DNA from: an uncultured Trueperaceae bacterium
GTDB taxonomy: Bacteria > Deinococcota > Deinococci > Deinococcales > Trueperaceae
Reading direction: 5' to 3'
NCBI GenBank assembly: GCA_913062675.1
Contig: CAJXWR010000010.1
Location: forward strand, 1-40,693
Length of the DNA stretch: 40,693 bases
This document shows positions 15,834 to 26,911 of the stretch, piece after piece. The notes beneath the pieces are model-generated. The model was given only the letters and a program-made list of their open reading frames with translations, made no database searches and had not been told where the DNA came from. Both the position numbers and the translations under genes were made by a program. Positions within the stretch are counted from its first letter, which is position 1. Every line of letters begins with the position of its first letter.

Positions 15834-15849
15834 CGGCACGACGGTGCCG
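15834..15849 (+). terminator. Hairpin between the FeS oxidoreductase and SCO1 genes
   Basis: A 6-bp perfect stem (CGGCAC with GTGCCG) and a 4-nt loop, 42 nt after the stop and just before the SCO1 -10 box. No U-tract. Confidence 0.35.
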
Positions 15850-15853
15850 TGGG

Positions 15854-15859
15854 TATCGT
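15854..15859 (+). promoter_or_regulatory. -10 element of the SCO1-like gene
   Basis: TATCGT, 7 nt before the ATG at 15867. Leaderless layout. Confidence 0.45.
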
Positions 15860-15866
15860 CGGTGCG

Positions 15867-16481
15867 ATGACGACGCGGCCCACACGCACCCTCCTTTGGA
15901 TCCTCACGCTCATTGCGCTCGTGGCTGCCGGGTTCGCCGCGTACTTCGCGGGGCGCGCGCTCGCCCCCCGACCCGAACGCGTCGCCACCGTCCTGCAGAA
16001 TCCCCAGGCGGCAGGGGACTTGACGCTCGTGCACGCCCCGACCGGGACCGAGCGTAGCCTCGCCGACGTGACCGGGGAGGCGACATGGACGCTCGTGTTC
16101 TTCGGGTTCGTCAACTGTCCCGACGTCTGCCCCCTCACCATGGCGCACCTCGCCGAGACGTACCGCACCCTCGGTGAGCCGGAGGACGTGCAGGTCGTCA
16201 TGATCACCGTCGATCCGCAAAACGACGATCCGGAGCGACTGCAAGCGTACGTATCCGGATTCCATCCGGACTTCGTCGGGCTTGCCGGTAGCGACGCGCA
16301 GATCGCTGAGGCGGCCCGACGCTTCTTCGTTGGCTACGCCGGGACGGGTCGCGACATCGTGCACACCGAAGCGGTCGGTCTCGTCGACGCCTCCGGCACG
16401 CTGCGAGCCGTGTGGGGACAGGCCAAGGTTCCCTCCATCGGTGTCGACGTCGCCGACCTTCTCGACGGTCGGCCTCTTTAG
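15867..16481 (+). CDS. SCO1/SenC-family copper chaperone
   Basis: A 204-residue thioredoxin-fold protein anchored by one N-terminal membrane helix (about residues 9-29), with the domain outside the cytoplasm. The copper site is present: FVNCPDVCP (Cys84, Cys88) and the distal His166 in DIVHTEAVGLVD. VMITVDPQNDDPERLQAYV and FVGLAGSDAQIAEAAR are typical. SCO proteins deliver copper to the CuA centre of cytochrome c oxidase or act as thiol reductases. No oxidase gene is in view. Start set by the -10 box 7 nt upstream; an earlier in-frame ATG lies before that box. Confidence 0.9.
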   Translation: MTTRPTRTLLWILTLIALVAAGFAAYFAGRALAPRPERVATVLQNPQAAGDLTLVHAPTGTERSLADVTGEATWTLVFFGFVNCPDVCPLTMAHLAETYRTLGEPEDVQVVMITVDPQNDDPERLQAYVSGFHPDFVGLAGSDAQIAEAARRFFVGYAGTGRDIVHTEAVGLVDASGTLRAVWGQAKVPSIGVDVADLLDGRPL

Positions 16482-16534
16482 GCGATACAACGGTTCGTTT
16501 TAAGCGTGCGTACGAACTCGGTGGGCGTCCCCGC

Positions 16535-16540
16535 TACACT
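16535..16540 (+). promoter_or_regulatory. -10 element of the mntA-hepT pair
   Basis: TACACT, 6 nt before the ATG at 16547, in a leaderless layout. A possible -35 (TTTTAA, 16497-16502) is too far away to be convincing. Confidence 0.5.
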
Positions 16541-16546
16541 GCAACC

Positions 16547-16957
16547 ATGTTCGTTGCGGATTTGCCTCCCGACCTCGACGTCGTTCGGAAGGTGCTGATT
16601 GCGGATGGTCGCGTCCTCCTCGCCATCGCCTTCGGATCCCTGGCGCATGGCACGCACGGTCCCGAGAGCGACGTGGATCTTGCCATCGACGTGGGTGTGC
16701 CGCTCGCCACCGACGTCCGCATCGACCTCATCCGCAAGCTTGCCAGCGCGACCGGTCGGCCCATCGACCTCATCGACCTTCGCAGCACGGGCGTGCCCCT
16801 CTCCCGCACCATCCTCACCGAGGGCGTCCTCCTCGTTTGCGACGACCCGGAGTCGTACGTCAGTCATGTGATTCGGATGCACCGGGACGTCGAGGACTTC
16901 CTACCGCTCAGGAATCGATTGCTCCGTGAAAGGCTCGCGGCATGGACCCACAGCTAG
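16547..16957 (+). CDS. mntA: MntA-type nucleotidyltransferase antitoxin
   Basis: A 136-residue minimal nucleotidyltransferase. The active-site motif GSx10DxD is intact (Gly30-Ser31, then Asp42 and Asp44), and a third acidic residue, Asp74, sits in RPIDLIDL. In characterised type VII systems MntA AMPylates a tyrosine of the HEPN toxin HepT and so silences it. The 3' end overlaps hepT by 16 nt, so the pair is one transcript and probably translationally coupled, antitoxin first. No phage or IS sequence flanks the pair. Confidence 0.85.
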   Translation: MFVADLPPDLDVVRKVLIADGRVLLAIAFGSLAHGTHGPESDVDLAIDVGVPLATDVRIDLIRKLASATGRPIDLIDLRSTGVPLSRTILTEGVLLVCDDPESYVSHVIRMHRDVEDFLPLRNRLLRERLAAWTHS

Positions 16958-17379
16958 CCCGAGAGAAACTGGAATCGCTGATGCGATGCGTGCAGCGCAT
17001 CGAGCAAACCCGCGTCGGCTCGGCCGAGGCGCTGGTCGATTCAATCGACGCGCAGGACATCCTTACGTTGAACCTCACCCGCGCCGTTCAGCTCTGTGCC
17101 GACCTCGCCGTCCTCCTGCTCACGGACTCGAGGCGCACCGCCCCTGCGTCCATGGAGGACGCCATGAGGGAGCTCGCCGATGCAGACATCGTCTCCCCGG
17201 ATCTCGCCCAGCGCATGCGTGCCGCGATTGGCTTTCGCAATCTCGCCGTGCACGCCTACCGTGACATCGACTGGGCCATCGTTCATCACCTCGCTTATGA
17301 AGGGGTCGAGGACCTGCGGGACTTCGCGCGCGCCGTGGCGCGCCACCTCGATGACGAGGCGGCGCGCAACGGCGATTGA
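16942..17379 (+). CDS. hepT: HepT-type HEPN toxin (RNase)
   Basis: A 145-residue all-helical HEPN protein. The catalytic and target motif RX4HXY is present in FRNLAVHAY (Arg99, His104, Tyr106). Arg and His make up the RNase site, and the Tyr is the residue AMPylated by MntA in studied pairs. Upstream helices carry DSIDAQDILTLNLTRAVQLCADLA, a common HEPN dimer-interface segment. The ATG at 16942 lies inside the end of mntA. The 3' end faces pyrC with a 23-bp gap and no clear terminator. Confidence 0.85.
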   Translation: MDPQLAREKLESLMRCVQRIEQTRVGSAEALVDSIDAQDILTLNLTRAVQLCADLAVLLLTDSRRTAPASMEDAMRELADADIVSPDLAQRMRAAIGFRNLAVHAYRDIDWAIVHHLAYEGVEDLRDFARAVARHLDDEAARNGD

Positions 17380-17402
17380 CGTCCGCGACGTGGAGCAGGT
17401 CT

Positions 17403-18706
17403 TTAGCGTCCCGATTCGGCGCGGTCGAACGCGAGGTGACCCGCGACCCACGTCTTGACGGGCCAACCCTGTAGCGTCTGCGCATCCCATGGACCGAACT
17501 TCGCTTTCGACTTGAAGGTCGACGGATCCACCACGCGCGCCGCCTCGAGATCGAGGAGCACCACGTCGGCGGGTGCACCCACGTCGAGCGTCGGTGCGTC
17601 CCATCCCATCACGTGGGCGGGTCCATCCTGCAGCAAGCGCAAGAGGGCGGAAAGGTCGAGATCGCCGCTCTTTACCAGCGCTTCGTACAGCACGGGGAAG
17701 GCCACCTCGATGTTGGCGATGCCGAACGGGGCGGAAAGCAAGTCGGCATGCTTCTCGTCGCGCGTGTGAGGTGCGTGATCGGTACCGATGCAATCCACCA
17801 CGCCGCGCTTCACGCCCTCCCGGAGCGCATCGACGTCGTCTTGCGTACGTAGCGGCGGCGCGACCTTGTAGATCGGGTCGAACGACGCGAAGGCTTCATC
17901 GGTTAGGGAGAGGTGCTGCGGCGTCACCTCGCACGTGACGGGCGCTCCCCGCTCCTTGAAGTGCGCCACGACGTCGAGCGCCTCGCGGCACGTCACGTGC
18001 GCAATGTGCACCCGCGCGCCGGTGAACGCTGCAATCGCGCAATCGCGGTACACCATCGACGCTTCCGCGATGCGCGGGTTGCCGGGCAGGCCCATCCGTT
18101 CACTCACCGCCCCCTCGTTCATCACGCCATCCCGGCGCAACGTCGGGTCCTCCGAGTGCGTCTGCACCACGAGCCCCAGGTCGGCCGCCCATTCGCAGGC
18201 GCGCCGCATCACCTCACCATCCGACACGGGAATCCCGTCGTCGGTCAGCATCACCGCGCCCGCCTCCTTCAACGCGGCCGCATCGGTGAGGGTCGTGCCC
18301 CCGAGTCCCATCGTCACCGCCGCCGCGGGATGCAACCGCGCGCCCGGCAGTGATGCGGCCTTCTCGATGAGCCAGCGCACGAGGCCCGGCTCGTCGATCA
18401 CCGGGTCGGTGTTCGCCATGGACACGACCGTCCCGAAGCCGCCGGCTGCGGCGGCAGCGAGACCCGAAGCGAGATCCTCCTTCACCTCGAAGCCCGGCTC
18501 GCGCAGGTGCACGTGCGGATCGATGAAGGCGGGGGTGAGCACGAGGCCCGACCCGTCCACCTCCACGTCGACGGGCCCTTGCGGCGTCGGGCCCTCGATC
18601 ACGCCACCCGCGAACGCCAGGTCAGCCGTTCCCTGGTCGCCCGCGGCGGTCACGAGGCGCGCCCCGCGAATCCAGGTGCGGGCGTCGCCAACTTGTTTCG
18701 CCATGG

Positions 18707-18710
<4 letters not shown>
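17403..18710 (-). CDS. pyrC: Dihydroorotase (type I)
   Basis: A 435-residue amidohydrolase that cyclises N-carbamoyl-aspartate to dihydroorotate, the third step of de novo pyrimidine synthesis. Motifs: metal-binding DPHVHLREPG (His66, His68), MANTDPVID, VQTHSEDP, HIAHVTCREALD, CEVTPQHLSLTDE, and GTDHAPHT with the catalytic Asp. Length and motifs fit the class I, Aquifex/Thermus-like form, which can bind PyrB. The ATG at 18710 overlaps the pyrB stop (ATGA); a second in-frame ATG at 18704 is possible. Last gene of the pyr operon. Confidence 0.94.
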
Positions 18711-21467
<2,757 letters not shown>

Positions 21468-21478
21468 GACTTCCTCCT

Positions 21479-21607
21479 TCATCGCCAGGAGGGCGTGACC
21501 CACTCGACCCACCGAGCCTCCTCTTCCCGTGCGGCAAGAGAAACGCCGTTCCAACGCGAAGGCGTCGAACGGCGCGAAAGGCACAGGGTTGAGGCAAGCA
21601 GGATCAC
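21479..21607 (-). CDS. pyr operon leader peptide (42 aa)
   Basis: A short reading frame from GTG 21607 to TGA 21481-21479. It has its own Shine-Dalgarno AAGGAG (21618-21613) at 5 nt spacing, immediately 3' of the PyrR hairpin. It begins MILLASTLCLSRRST and ends VEWVTPSWR. The stop is followed at once by the AGGAGG of uraA, 11 nt before its ATG. In the Thermus pyr operon a translated leader coupled to the first gene is part of PyrR control, and this layout looks equivalent. The peptide itself probably has no function beyond being translated. Confidence 0.6.
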   Translation of the reverse strand: MILLASTLCLSRRSTPSRWNGVSLAAREEEARWVEWVTPSWR

Positions 21608-21615
21608 GTTCACTC

Positions 21616-21641
21616 CTTCCCGGCCTCACGGGACCGGATTA
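21616..21641 (-). promoter_or_regulatory. PyrR-binding RNA hairpin of the pyr leader
   Basis: The RNA reads CCGGTCCCGTGAGGCCGG (21637-21620), a CCGG/CCGG stem carrying TCCCGTGAGG. This fits the conserved PyrR-binding element UCCNGNGAGG. The 3' arm runs directly into the leader-peptide Shine-Dalgarno AAGGAG, so bound PyrR could block ribosome entry. No terminator hairpin is evident between it and uraA, favouring translational control or coupling over classic attenuation. Confidence 0.7.
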
Positions 21642-21653
21642 AAGGCTGACGTG

Positions 21654-21683
21654 AGCGTACGCCCAAGCCAGGCCGTTTGGCAA
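21654..21683 (-). promoter_or_regulatory. pyr operon promoter
   Basis: Minus strand: -35 TTGCCA (21683-21678), 18-bp spacer, -10 TACGCT (21659-21654). Transcription would start near 21647, about 10 nt before the PyrR hairpin. Confidence 0.6.
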
Positions 21684-21733
21684 TCCCCCCGCGCCCGGAC
21701 GCCGAATCGGGGAACCGTCGACGGATTCGGGGC

Positions 21734-22726
21734 ATGATGAGCCCGGAGGCCTCCTTGTCCGACCGCGAACCCATCGACGCTCCCGCCGAGTACCGCATCC
21801 AGCACTCGCTGGGTTCGGGACAGACGTCGAACGTGTACCTCGCGACCCACCCTACGTACGGCGAGGTGGCGCTCAAGCTCCCTCGTTCCGATGCGAGGGA
21901 CGTCACCGCACTGAGGCGCATGTTCGAAAATGAGGTGGTGCTCACCCTTCGCGTGCGACACCCTCATGTCGTGCAGGGTCTCGACGGTCGCTCCACCGGT
22001 CTTCACGCCTACCTCGCGCTCGAGATGTGCCATGGGGGCACGCTCGATCAGTACCTGCTCGAGCGTGGACGCTTGCCCCTCGAGGAGGCGGTGCGACTCG
22101 TCGAGGATGTGGCCGAGGGCCTCGCGCATCTCCATGCGCAACGCATCCTGCATCGTGACGTCAAACCCGCCAACGTGTTCCTCACCCGCGACGGCCGCGC
22201 CAAACTTGGCGACCTCGGGACCGGCGCGATGCTCGGCGAGCGGAACCAGGAGCGGGTCGGCACGGCGTTCTACATGGCGCCCGAAATCTTCCAGGGGCAT
22301 GCCGCGTCGGTGCGCAGCGACGTCTACAGCCTCGGCGTTCTCGCCTTCGAAGTCCTCACCGGGAGTCGACCCTTCCAGGGGGAAACGTTCGACGCCCTCA
22401 TGGATCAGCATCTCAGCGGATTGCTCATCGACCCGCGAGCGCGGCGGGAAGACCTGCCCGACACGGTGGCGCACGTCGTGCGGCGCGCCCTCGCGCGTGA
22501 TGCGGCACGGCGCCCAGAAAGCGTCCGTGCATTCCTCGCTGCGCTGCGTGACGCAGCCCCCGCCCTGGTGCGCGGTGCAGAGCCGTCACCCGACCGAGGT
22601 CCGCGCTTCGGTCGGGCTTCACGAAATGGCGGTGTCAAGGATGGGCAGGGTGACGATGCGCACCACGAATCGTCCGACGGTGACGGCGCGGAATCGCGCA
22701 AGCCGTGGTGGAAACGCGGGTTCTGA
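21734..22726 (+). CDS. Soluble Ser/Thr protein kinase
   Basis: A 330-residue Hanks-type kinase. Gly loop SLGSGQTSNVYLA (25-37), VALK (Lys48), alphaC Glu67, catalytic HRDVKPAN (140-147), GDLG (Asp160; the usual DFG Phe is Leu), activation segment VGTAFYMAPE, and SDVYSLGVLAFEVLTG are all present, so it should be active. The kinase domain ends near residue 275. The rest is a polar, acidic/Gly-rich tail ending KPWWKRGF. There is no membrane helix or PASTA domain, unlike PknB types. The start may be ATG 21734 or 21737; no ribosome binding site or clear -10 was found. Substrates unknown. Confidence 0.88.
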   Translation: MMSPEASLSDREPIDAPAEYRIQHSLGSGQTSNVYLATHPTYGEVALKLPRSDARDVTALRRMFENEVVLTLRVRHPHVVQGLDGRSTGLHAYLALEMCHGGTLDQYLLERGRLPLEEAVRLVEDVAEGLAHLHAQRILHRDVKPANVFLTRDGRAKLGDLGTGAMLGERNQERVGTAFYMAPEIFQGHAASVRSDVYSLGVLAFEVLTGSRPFQGETFDALMDQHLSGLLIDPRARREDLPDTVAHVVRRALARDAARRPESVRAFLAALRDAAPALVRGAEPSPDRGPRFGRASRNGGVKDGQGDDAHHESSDGDGAESRKPWWKRGF

Positions 22727-22788
22727 CGCCAGGACGCGAACACGGCATCCTGAGCGCCGCACTACACATTCCCTCAGGGTTCACCTGC

Positions 22789-22851
22789 TATCCTCAAACT
22801 CGGAAACGTTCCGAAGACCGAGTGGGCGTTCCGCTCCACCCGATCCTCGGT
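22789..22851 (+). promoter_or_regulatory. suf operon promoter and structured leader
   Basis: A -10 TATCCT (22789-22794) lies in the 175-bp gap before sufC. At the expected start site is the inverted repeat CGGAA-ACG-TTCCG (22801-22813), then a leader hairpin pairing ACCGAG (22817-22822) with CTCGGT (22846-22851). These could be an operator and an mRNA structure for Fe-S or oxidative-stress control; the regulator is not identified. Confidence 0.4.
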
Positions 22852-22901
22852 TCCGCACCACCCCAACGGTAGGGAAATCCAAACTCGACAGAGGTGTCAT
22901 C

Positions 22902-23678
22902 GTGAGTGAAAACCGGCTCGAAATCCGCAACCTCCACGCCCGCATCGAAGGCGGCGCTGAAATCCTCAAGGGCGTCGACCTCGTCGTACCCGCCGGTGAG
23001 GTCCACGCCCTCATGGGCCAAAACGGCAGTGGCAAGTCCACCCTCGCCAAGGTCATGGCGGGCGACCCCAGCTACGAAATCACCGATGGCGACATCCTCA
23101 TCGACGGCGAATCCATCCTCGAAATGGAACCCGACGAGCGTGCGCGCGCCGGGTTGTACCTGGCCTTCCAGTACCCCGTCGAAGTGCCCGGCGTCTCCAT
23201 CGCCAACTTCCTTCGCCTCGCCCTCAACGCCCGCCGCGAGGACGACGACGAGATTGGCGTCATGGAGTTCTACGAGAAGCTGCAACGCGCCGTGAAGGAA
23301 CTCAACTGGGACGAGTCCATCATCGAACGCAACCTCCACGAGGGGTTCTCCGGTGGTGAGAAGAAGCGCAGCGAAATCCTGCAACTCCTCGTCCTCGAAC
23401 CCAAGTACGCAATCCTCGACGAGACCGATTCCGGACTCGACGTCGACGCGCTCAAGGTCGTTTCGCAAGGCGTCAACGCGGCGCGCGGCGCGAACTTTGG
23501 TGCGCTCGTCATCACGCACTACCAGCGCCTCCTCAACTACATCGTGCCCGACAAGGTGCACGTCATGAGCGACGGCCGCATCATCACGACCGGCGAGAAG
23601 GAACTCGCCATGCAACTCGACGACAAGGGCTACGACTGGATCAAGAGCGAAGTCGCCAGCGGCGCGGCTCCCGCTTGA
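22902..23678 (+). CDS. sufC: Fe-S cluster assembly ATPase SufC
   Basis: A 258-residue ABC-type ATPase that powers the SufBCD scaffold for Fe-S cluster assembly, in the cytosol. Walker A GQNGSGKST, Q-loop LAFQYPVEVPGVS, signature FSGGEKKR, Walker B and D-loop AILDETDSGLDVDALK, and H-loop VITHYQRLL are all SufC-type. The GTG at 22902 is preceded by GAGGT. First gene of sufC-sufB-sufD-Rieske, the gene order usual in Deinococcus-Thermus. Confidence 0.96.
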   Translation: MSENRLEIRNLHARIEGGAEILKGVDLVVPAGEVHALMGQNGSGKSTLAKVMAGDPSYEITDGDILIDGESILEMEPDERARAGLYLAFQYPVEVPGVSIANFLRLALNARREDDDEIGVMEFYEKLQRAVKELNWDESIIERNLHEGFSGGEKKRSEILQLLVLEPKYAILDETDSGLDVDALKVVSQGVNAARGANFGALVITHYQRLLNYIVPDKVHVMSDGRIITTGEKELAMQLDDKGYDWIKSEVASGAAPA

Positions 23679-23750
23679 CGCACGTGAATCGACGCTCCGC
23701 CCCTACCCCGCACGGCAAGGCCGTCGCGCGCAGCAACCGAGGAGGACCCC

Positions 23751-25184
23751 GTGGCTGACGCACCACTTCAACACCCCGATGCCGACAAGCTCACCGGCAT
23801 GGAGCACGAGAAGCAGTACGACTTCCAGCTCCCCGAGAAGTACTTCTACAAGTCCGAGAAGGGCCTCAACGCCCGCGTGATCGAGAAGATCAGCTACTTC
23901 AAGGGCGAGCCGCAATGGATGCTCGACTTCCGCTTGAAGGCGCTCGACATCGCCATCAAGAAGGGCGCGCCGAAGTGGGGGCCCGACCTGTCCGGCCTCG
24001 ACTTCGACGACATCTACTTCTACATTCGCCCACAAGAGAAGCAAGGCACCACGAAGTCCTGGGACGACATTCCCGAAGAGGTTCGCAACACGTACCAGCG
24101 CCTCGGCATCCCTGAAGCAGAACAGAAGGTGCTCGCTGGCGTCGGTGCGCAGTACGAAAGCGAAATGGTGTATCACAACCTCAAGGAGGAGTGGGAGAAG
24201 CAGGGCGTCATCTTCCTCGATACCGATACGGGTCTCAAGGAGCACCCCGAGATCTTCAAGGAGTACTTCGCGACCGTCGTCCCGCCCGAGGACAACTACT
24301 ACGCCGCGGTGAACAGCGCCGTGTGGTCCGGTGGGTCGTTCGTGTACGTGCCCGCAGGCGTCGAGGTCGACGTGCCCCTCCAGGCCTACTTCCTGCTCAA
24401 CGCGCAACAAATCGGGCAGTTCGAGCGCACCCTCATCATCGTCGAGCCGGGCGCGAAGGCGCACTACATCGAAGGCTGCACCGCGCCCACCTACGACTCG
24501 GACAGCTTCCACTCCGGCGTGATCGAAATCATCGCCAAGGAGAACAGCAACGTCCGCTACTCCACGATCCAGAACTGGTCGCACAACGTCTACAACCTCG
24601 TGACGCAGCGCGCCATGGTGTACGACAACGCCAGCATGGGCTGGCTTGACGGCAACCTCGGTTCGAAGGTGACCATGAAGTACCCGAGCTGCTACCTCGT
24701 GGGACCCGGTGCGCACGGTGAGGTTCTCTCCATCGCCTTCGCCGGCGACGGGCAGCACCAGGATGCCGGCGCGAAGGTGATTCACGCCGCCCCCAACACC
24801 ACTTCCAGCGTCGTGTCGAAGTCCATCAGCAAGGGCGAGGGCACCAGCTCGTATCGCGGTCTCGTGCAGATTCACGAGGGTGCGACGAACGCCAAGTCGA
24901 ACGTGGAGTGTGACGCCCTGCTGCTCGACGAGACGTCCAAGACCAACACGTACCCGTACATCGAGATCAACGAGAAGAGCGCCCACGTCGGGCACGAGGC
25001 CACCGTCTCGAAACTCAACGAGGAGCAGATCTTCTACCTGCAGTCGCGCGGCCTGGCCGAGGACGAGGCCATGGCGCTCATCGTGCGGGGCTTCCTCGAG
25101 CCCGTCGCGAAGGAACTGCCGCTCGAGTACGCGGTCGAACTCAACCGCCTGATCGAACTCGAGATGGAAGGCAGCGTCGGTTGA
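23751..25184 (+). CDS. sufB: Fe-S cluster assembly scaffold SufB
   Basis: A 477-residue SufB subunit, the main scaffold of the SufBC2D complex. NARVIEKISYFKGEPQWML, SGGSFVYVPAGVEVDVPLQAY, the beta-helix core with GCTAPTYDSDSFHSGVIEI, WSHNVYNLVTQRA, and the conserved cysteine segment SNVECDALLLDE fit the family closely. The GTG at 23751 follows GAGGAGG. A 72-nt gap after sufC holds only a small ACGGC/GCCGT hairpin. sufD follows after 1 nt. Confidence 0.97.
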   Translation: MADAPLQHPDADKLTGMEHEKQYDFQLPEKYFYKSEKGLNARVIEKISYFKGEPQWMLDFRLKALDIAIKKGAPKWGPDLSGLDFDDIYFYIRPQEKQGTTKSWDDIPEEVRNTYQRLGIPEAEQKVLAGVGAQYESEMVYHNLKEEWEKQGVIFLDTDTGLKEHPEIFKEYFATVVPPEDNYYAAVNSAVWSGGSFVYVPAGVEVDVPLQAYFLLNAQQIGQFERTLIIVEPGAKAHYIEGCTAPTYDSDSFHSGVIEIIAKENSNVRYSTIQNWSHNVYNLVTQRAMVYDNASMGWLDGNLGSKVTMKYPSCYLVGPGAHGEVLSIAFAGDGQHQDAGAKVIHAAPNTTSSVVSKSISKGEGTSSYRGLVQIHEGATNAKSNVECDALLLDETSKTNTYPYIEINEKSAHVGHEATVSKLNEEQIFYLQSRGLAEDEAMALIVRGFLEPVAKELPLEYAVELNRLIELEMEGSVG

Positions 25185-25185
25185 C

Positions 25186-26508
25186 GTGGCGACCCTGACC
25201 GACAATCCCCTCCTCAGCGCCGGTGCGCTCGAAGCCGTCATCCGAAATGGTGGCGACCCCGAGTGGCTGGCCGAGGAACGCCGCGCTGCCCTGCGCACGT
25301 TCATGGCCACCCCCTGGCCCACCGAGCGTGACGAGGATTGGCGCTACACGCAGCTCGACCGCTTCTCCGTCACGAATCTCGAGCCGACCGACGGCCCCGC
25401 CTCCCGTGAGGTGTCCGAACGCATCCGCATGCGGATGGAGGACAGTGACGCCGAGGGCATCCTCGTGCACGCGAACGGGGAGACGATCGAACGCATCGCC
25501 AAGATTCGTGAGGAAGGCGTCATCTTCTCCGACCTGCGCAGTGCCGTGCGCGACCATGAGGACCTCGTTCGCGAGCACCTCTACAGCACGGTCAATGCCC
25601 ACGCCGGGAAGTACCACGCGCTCAACGCCGCGTTCTGGCAGAACGGCACGTTCGTGTACGTCCCGAAGAACGTCGAAGTCGAACTCCCGCTCGGCGCCTT
25701 CACGACCGCCGACCGCGGTGGCCTCTCCATGGGGCGCACCCTCATCGTCGTCGAGGACAACGCCAAGGTCACGTTCCTCGACGAGTACACGAGCGACCCG
25801 TTCGACGCGCGCCTGTTCCACGGCGCCGCCACCGAGCTGGTCCTCGGTCCCGGCGCGAAGGTGCGCTACCTCAGCCTGCAGAACTGGGGTCGCAACGTGG
25901 CGCACATGAATCGCCTTGCCGCGAAACTCGGTCGCGACGCCCGCCTCGAGTCGCTCACCGTGAGCGTCGGCGGTGATGCGGCGCGCGCCGAGGTGAACTC
26001 CTCCATGCAGGGCCCCGGATCCGAATCGGAAATGCTGGGCCTCTACTTCGCCGACAAGGGGCAGCACTACAACCAGTACACGCTGCAGCACCACGAGGCC
26101 GATCACGCCTTCAGCGACGTGCTTTTCAAGGGCGCCCTGCGTGACGCGAGCCACGCCGTCTACAGCGGCATCATCGTGGTCGACGAGGGCGCGCAGAAGA
26201 CCGATGCGTACCAGACGAACCGCAACCTCCTGCTCGACGCGGAGAGCGAAGCCGTCAGCATTCCGCAGTTGCAGATTGGCGCGAACGACGTGCGCTGCTC
26301 GCACGGTTCCACCACCGGACCCGTGCCCGAGGATCAGCGCTTCTACCTCATGAGTCGTGGCATGCAGCCCGAGGTGGCGGAGCACCTGCTCGTCACCGGC
26401 TTCCTCTACGAGGTCATGAGTCGCGTCACGCTGCCGAAGGCGGCGGAGTACGTCGAGCGTGTGGTGCAAGCCAAGCTGGGCGTGCCAGGCGTGAAGGAGA
26501 AGTTGTAA
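25186..26508 (+). CDS. sufD: Fe-S cluster assembly protein SufD
   Basis: A 440-residue SufB/D paralog, the partner scaffold subunit. The N-terminal helical part has EERRAALRTFMATPWPTERDEDWRYT; the beta-helix part has FVYVPKNVEVELPL, TLIVVEDNAKVTFLDEY and the functional His segment DVRCSHGSTTGPV. GTG start 1 nt after the sufB stop. No sufS or sufU lies in the window, so the cysteine desulfurase must be encoded elsewhere. Confidence 0.95.
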   Translation: MATLTDNPLLSAGALEAVIRNGGDPEWLAEERRAALRTFMATPWPTERDEDWRYTQLDRFSVTNLEPTDGPASREVSERIRMRMEDSDAEGILVHANGETIERIAKIREEGVIFSDLRSAVRDHEDLVREHLYSTVNAHAGKYHALNAAFWQNGTFVYVPKNVEVELPLGAFTTADRGGLSMGRTLIVVEDNAKVTFLDEYTSDPFDARLFHGAATELVLGPGAKVRYLSLQNWGRNVAHMNRLAAKLGRDARLESLTVSVGGDAARAEVNSSMQGPGSESEMLGLYFADKGQHYNQYTLQHHEADHAFSDVLFKGALRDASHAVYSGIIVVDEGAQKTDAYQTNRNLLLDAESEAVSIPQLQIGANDVRCSHGSTTGPVPEDQRFYLMSRGMQPEVAEHLLVTGFLYEVMSRVTLPKAAEYVERVVQAKLGVPGVKEKL

Positions 26509-26513
26509 GCCTC

Positions 26514-26834
26514 ATGGCGAGCGAATCGCGCCACGACGTCGGTGCCGAAACCGACTTCGCGGAAGGCAGCATCACGAAGGTCACGGTCGACGACCGTGAC
26601 CTCGTGATCGTCAAGCAGGACGGTCGCGTTTACGCCATGCCCGACCGTTGCACGCACGCGAAGTACCCGCTGCACGACGGTGAGCTCGAAGCGGGCAAGA
26701 TCAAGTGCATTCACCATGGCGCCACGTTCGATCTCGAGTCGGGCAAGCCGACCATGCCTGCCTTCAAGAAGCTGGAGCTGTTCGACGCGACCGTCGAGGA
26801 GGGTCGCGTCGTCGTCACCATCCAGACCGCCTGA
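26514..26834 (+). CDS. Rieske-type [2Fe-2S] ferredoxin
   Basis: A 106-residue soluble Rieske protein. Cluster ligands: RCTHAKYPLHDG (Cys-x-His) and IKCIHHGATFDLESGKP (Cys-x2-His). Overall it resembles the small Rieske ferredoxins of dioxygenase systems and NirD. It starts 5 nt after sufD, so it is part of the suf transcript. It may pass electrons during cluster assembly or simply be a client; no oxygenase gene is nearby. Confidence 0.92.
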   Translation: MASESRHDVGAETDFAEGSITKVTVDDRDLVIVKQDGRVYAMPDRCTHAKYPLHDGELEAGKIKCIHHGATFDLESGKPTMPAFKKLELFDATVEEGRVVVTIQTA

Positions 26835-26865
26835 ACCTCACGAGTCGAATCAATGAAGGAACCTA

Positions 26866-26887
26866 GCCGCCGGTGGATACCGGCGGC
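26866..26887. terminator. Bidirectional hairpin between the Rieske and lipoprotein genes
   Basis: A perfect 9-bp stem (GCCGCCGGT with ACCGGCGGC) and a 4-nt loop sit in the 77-bp gap between convergent genes. No U-tract on either side. Confidence 0.55.
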
Positions 26888-26911
26888 CAGGTGTCGCGTT
26901 AGGGCAAGCGT

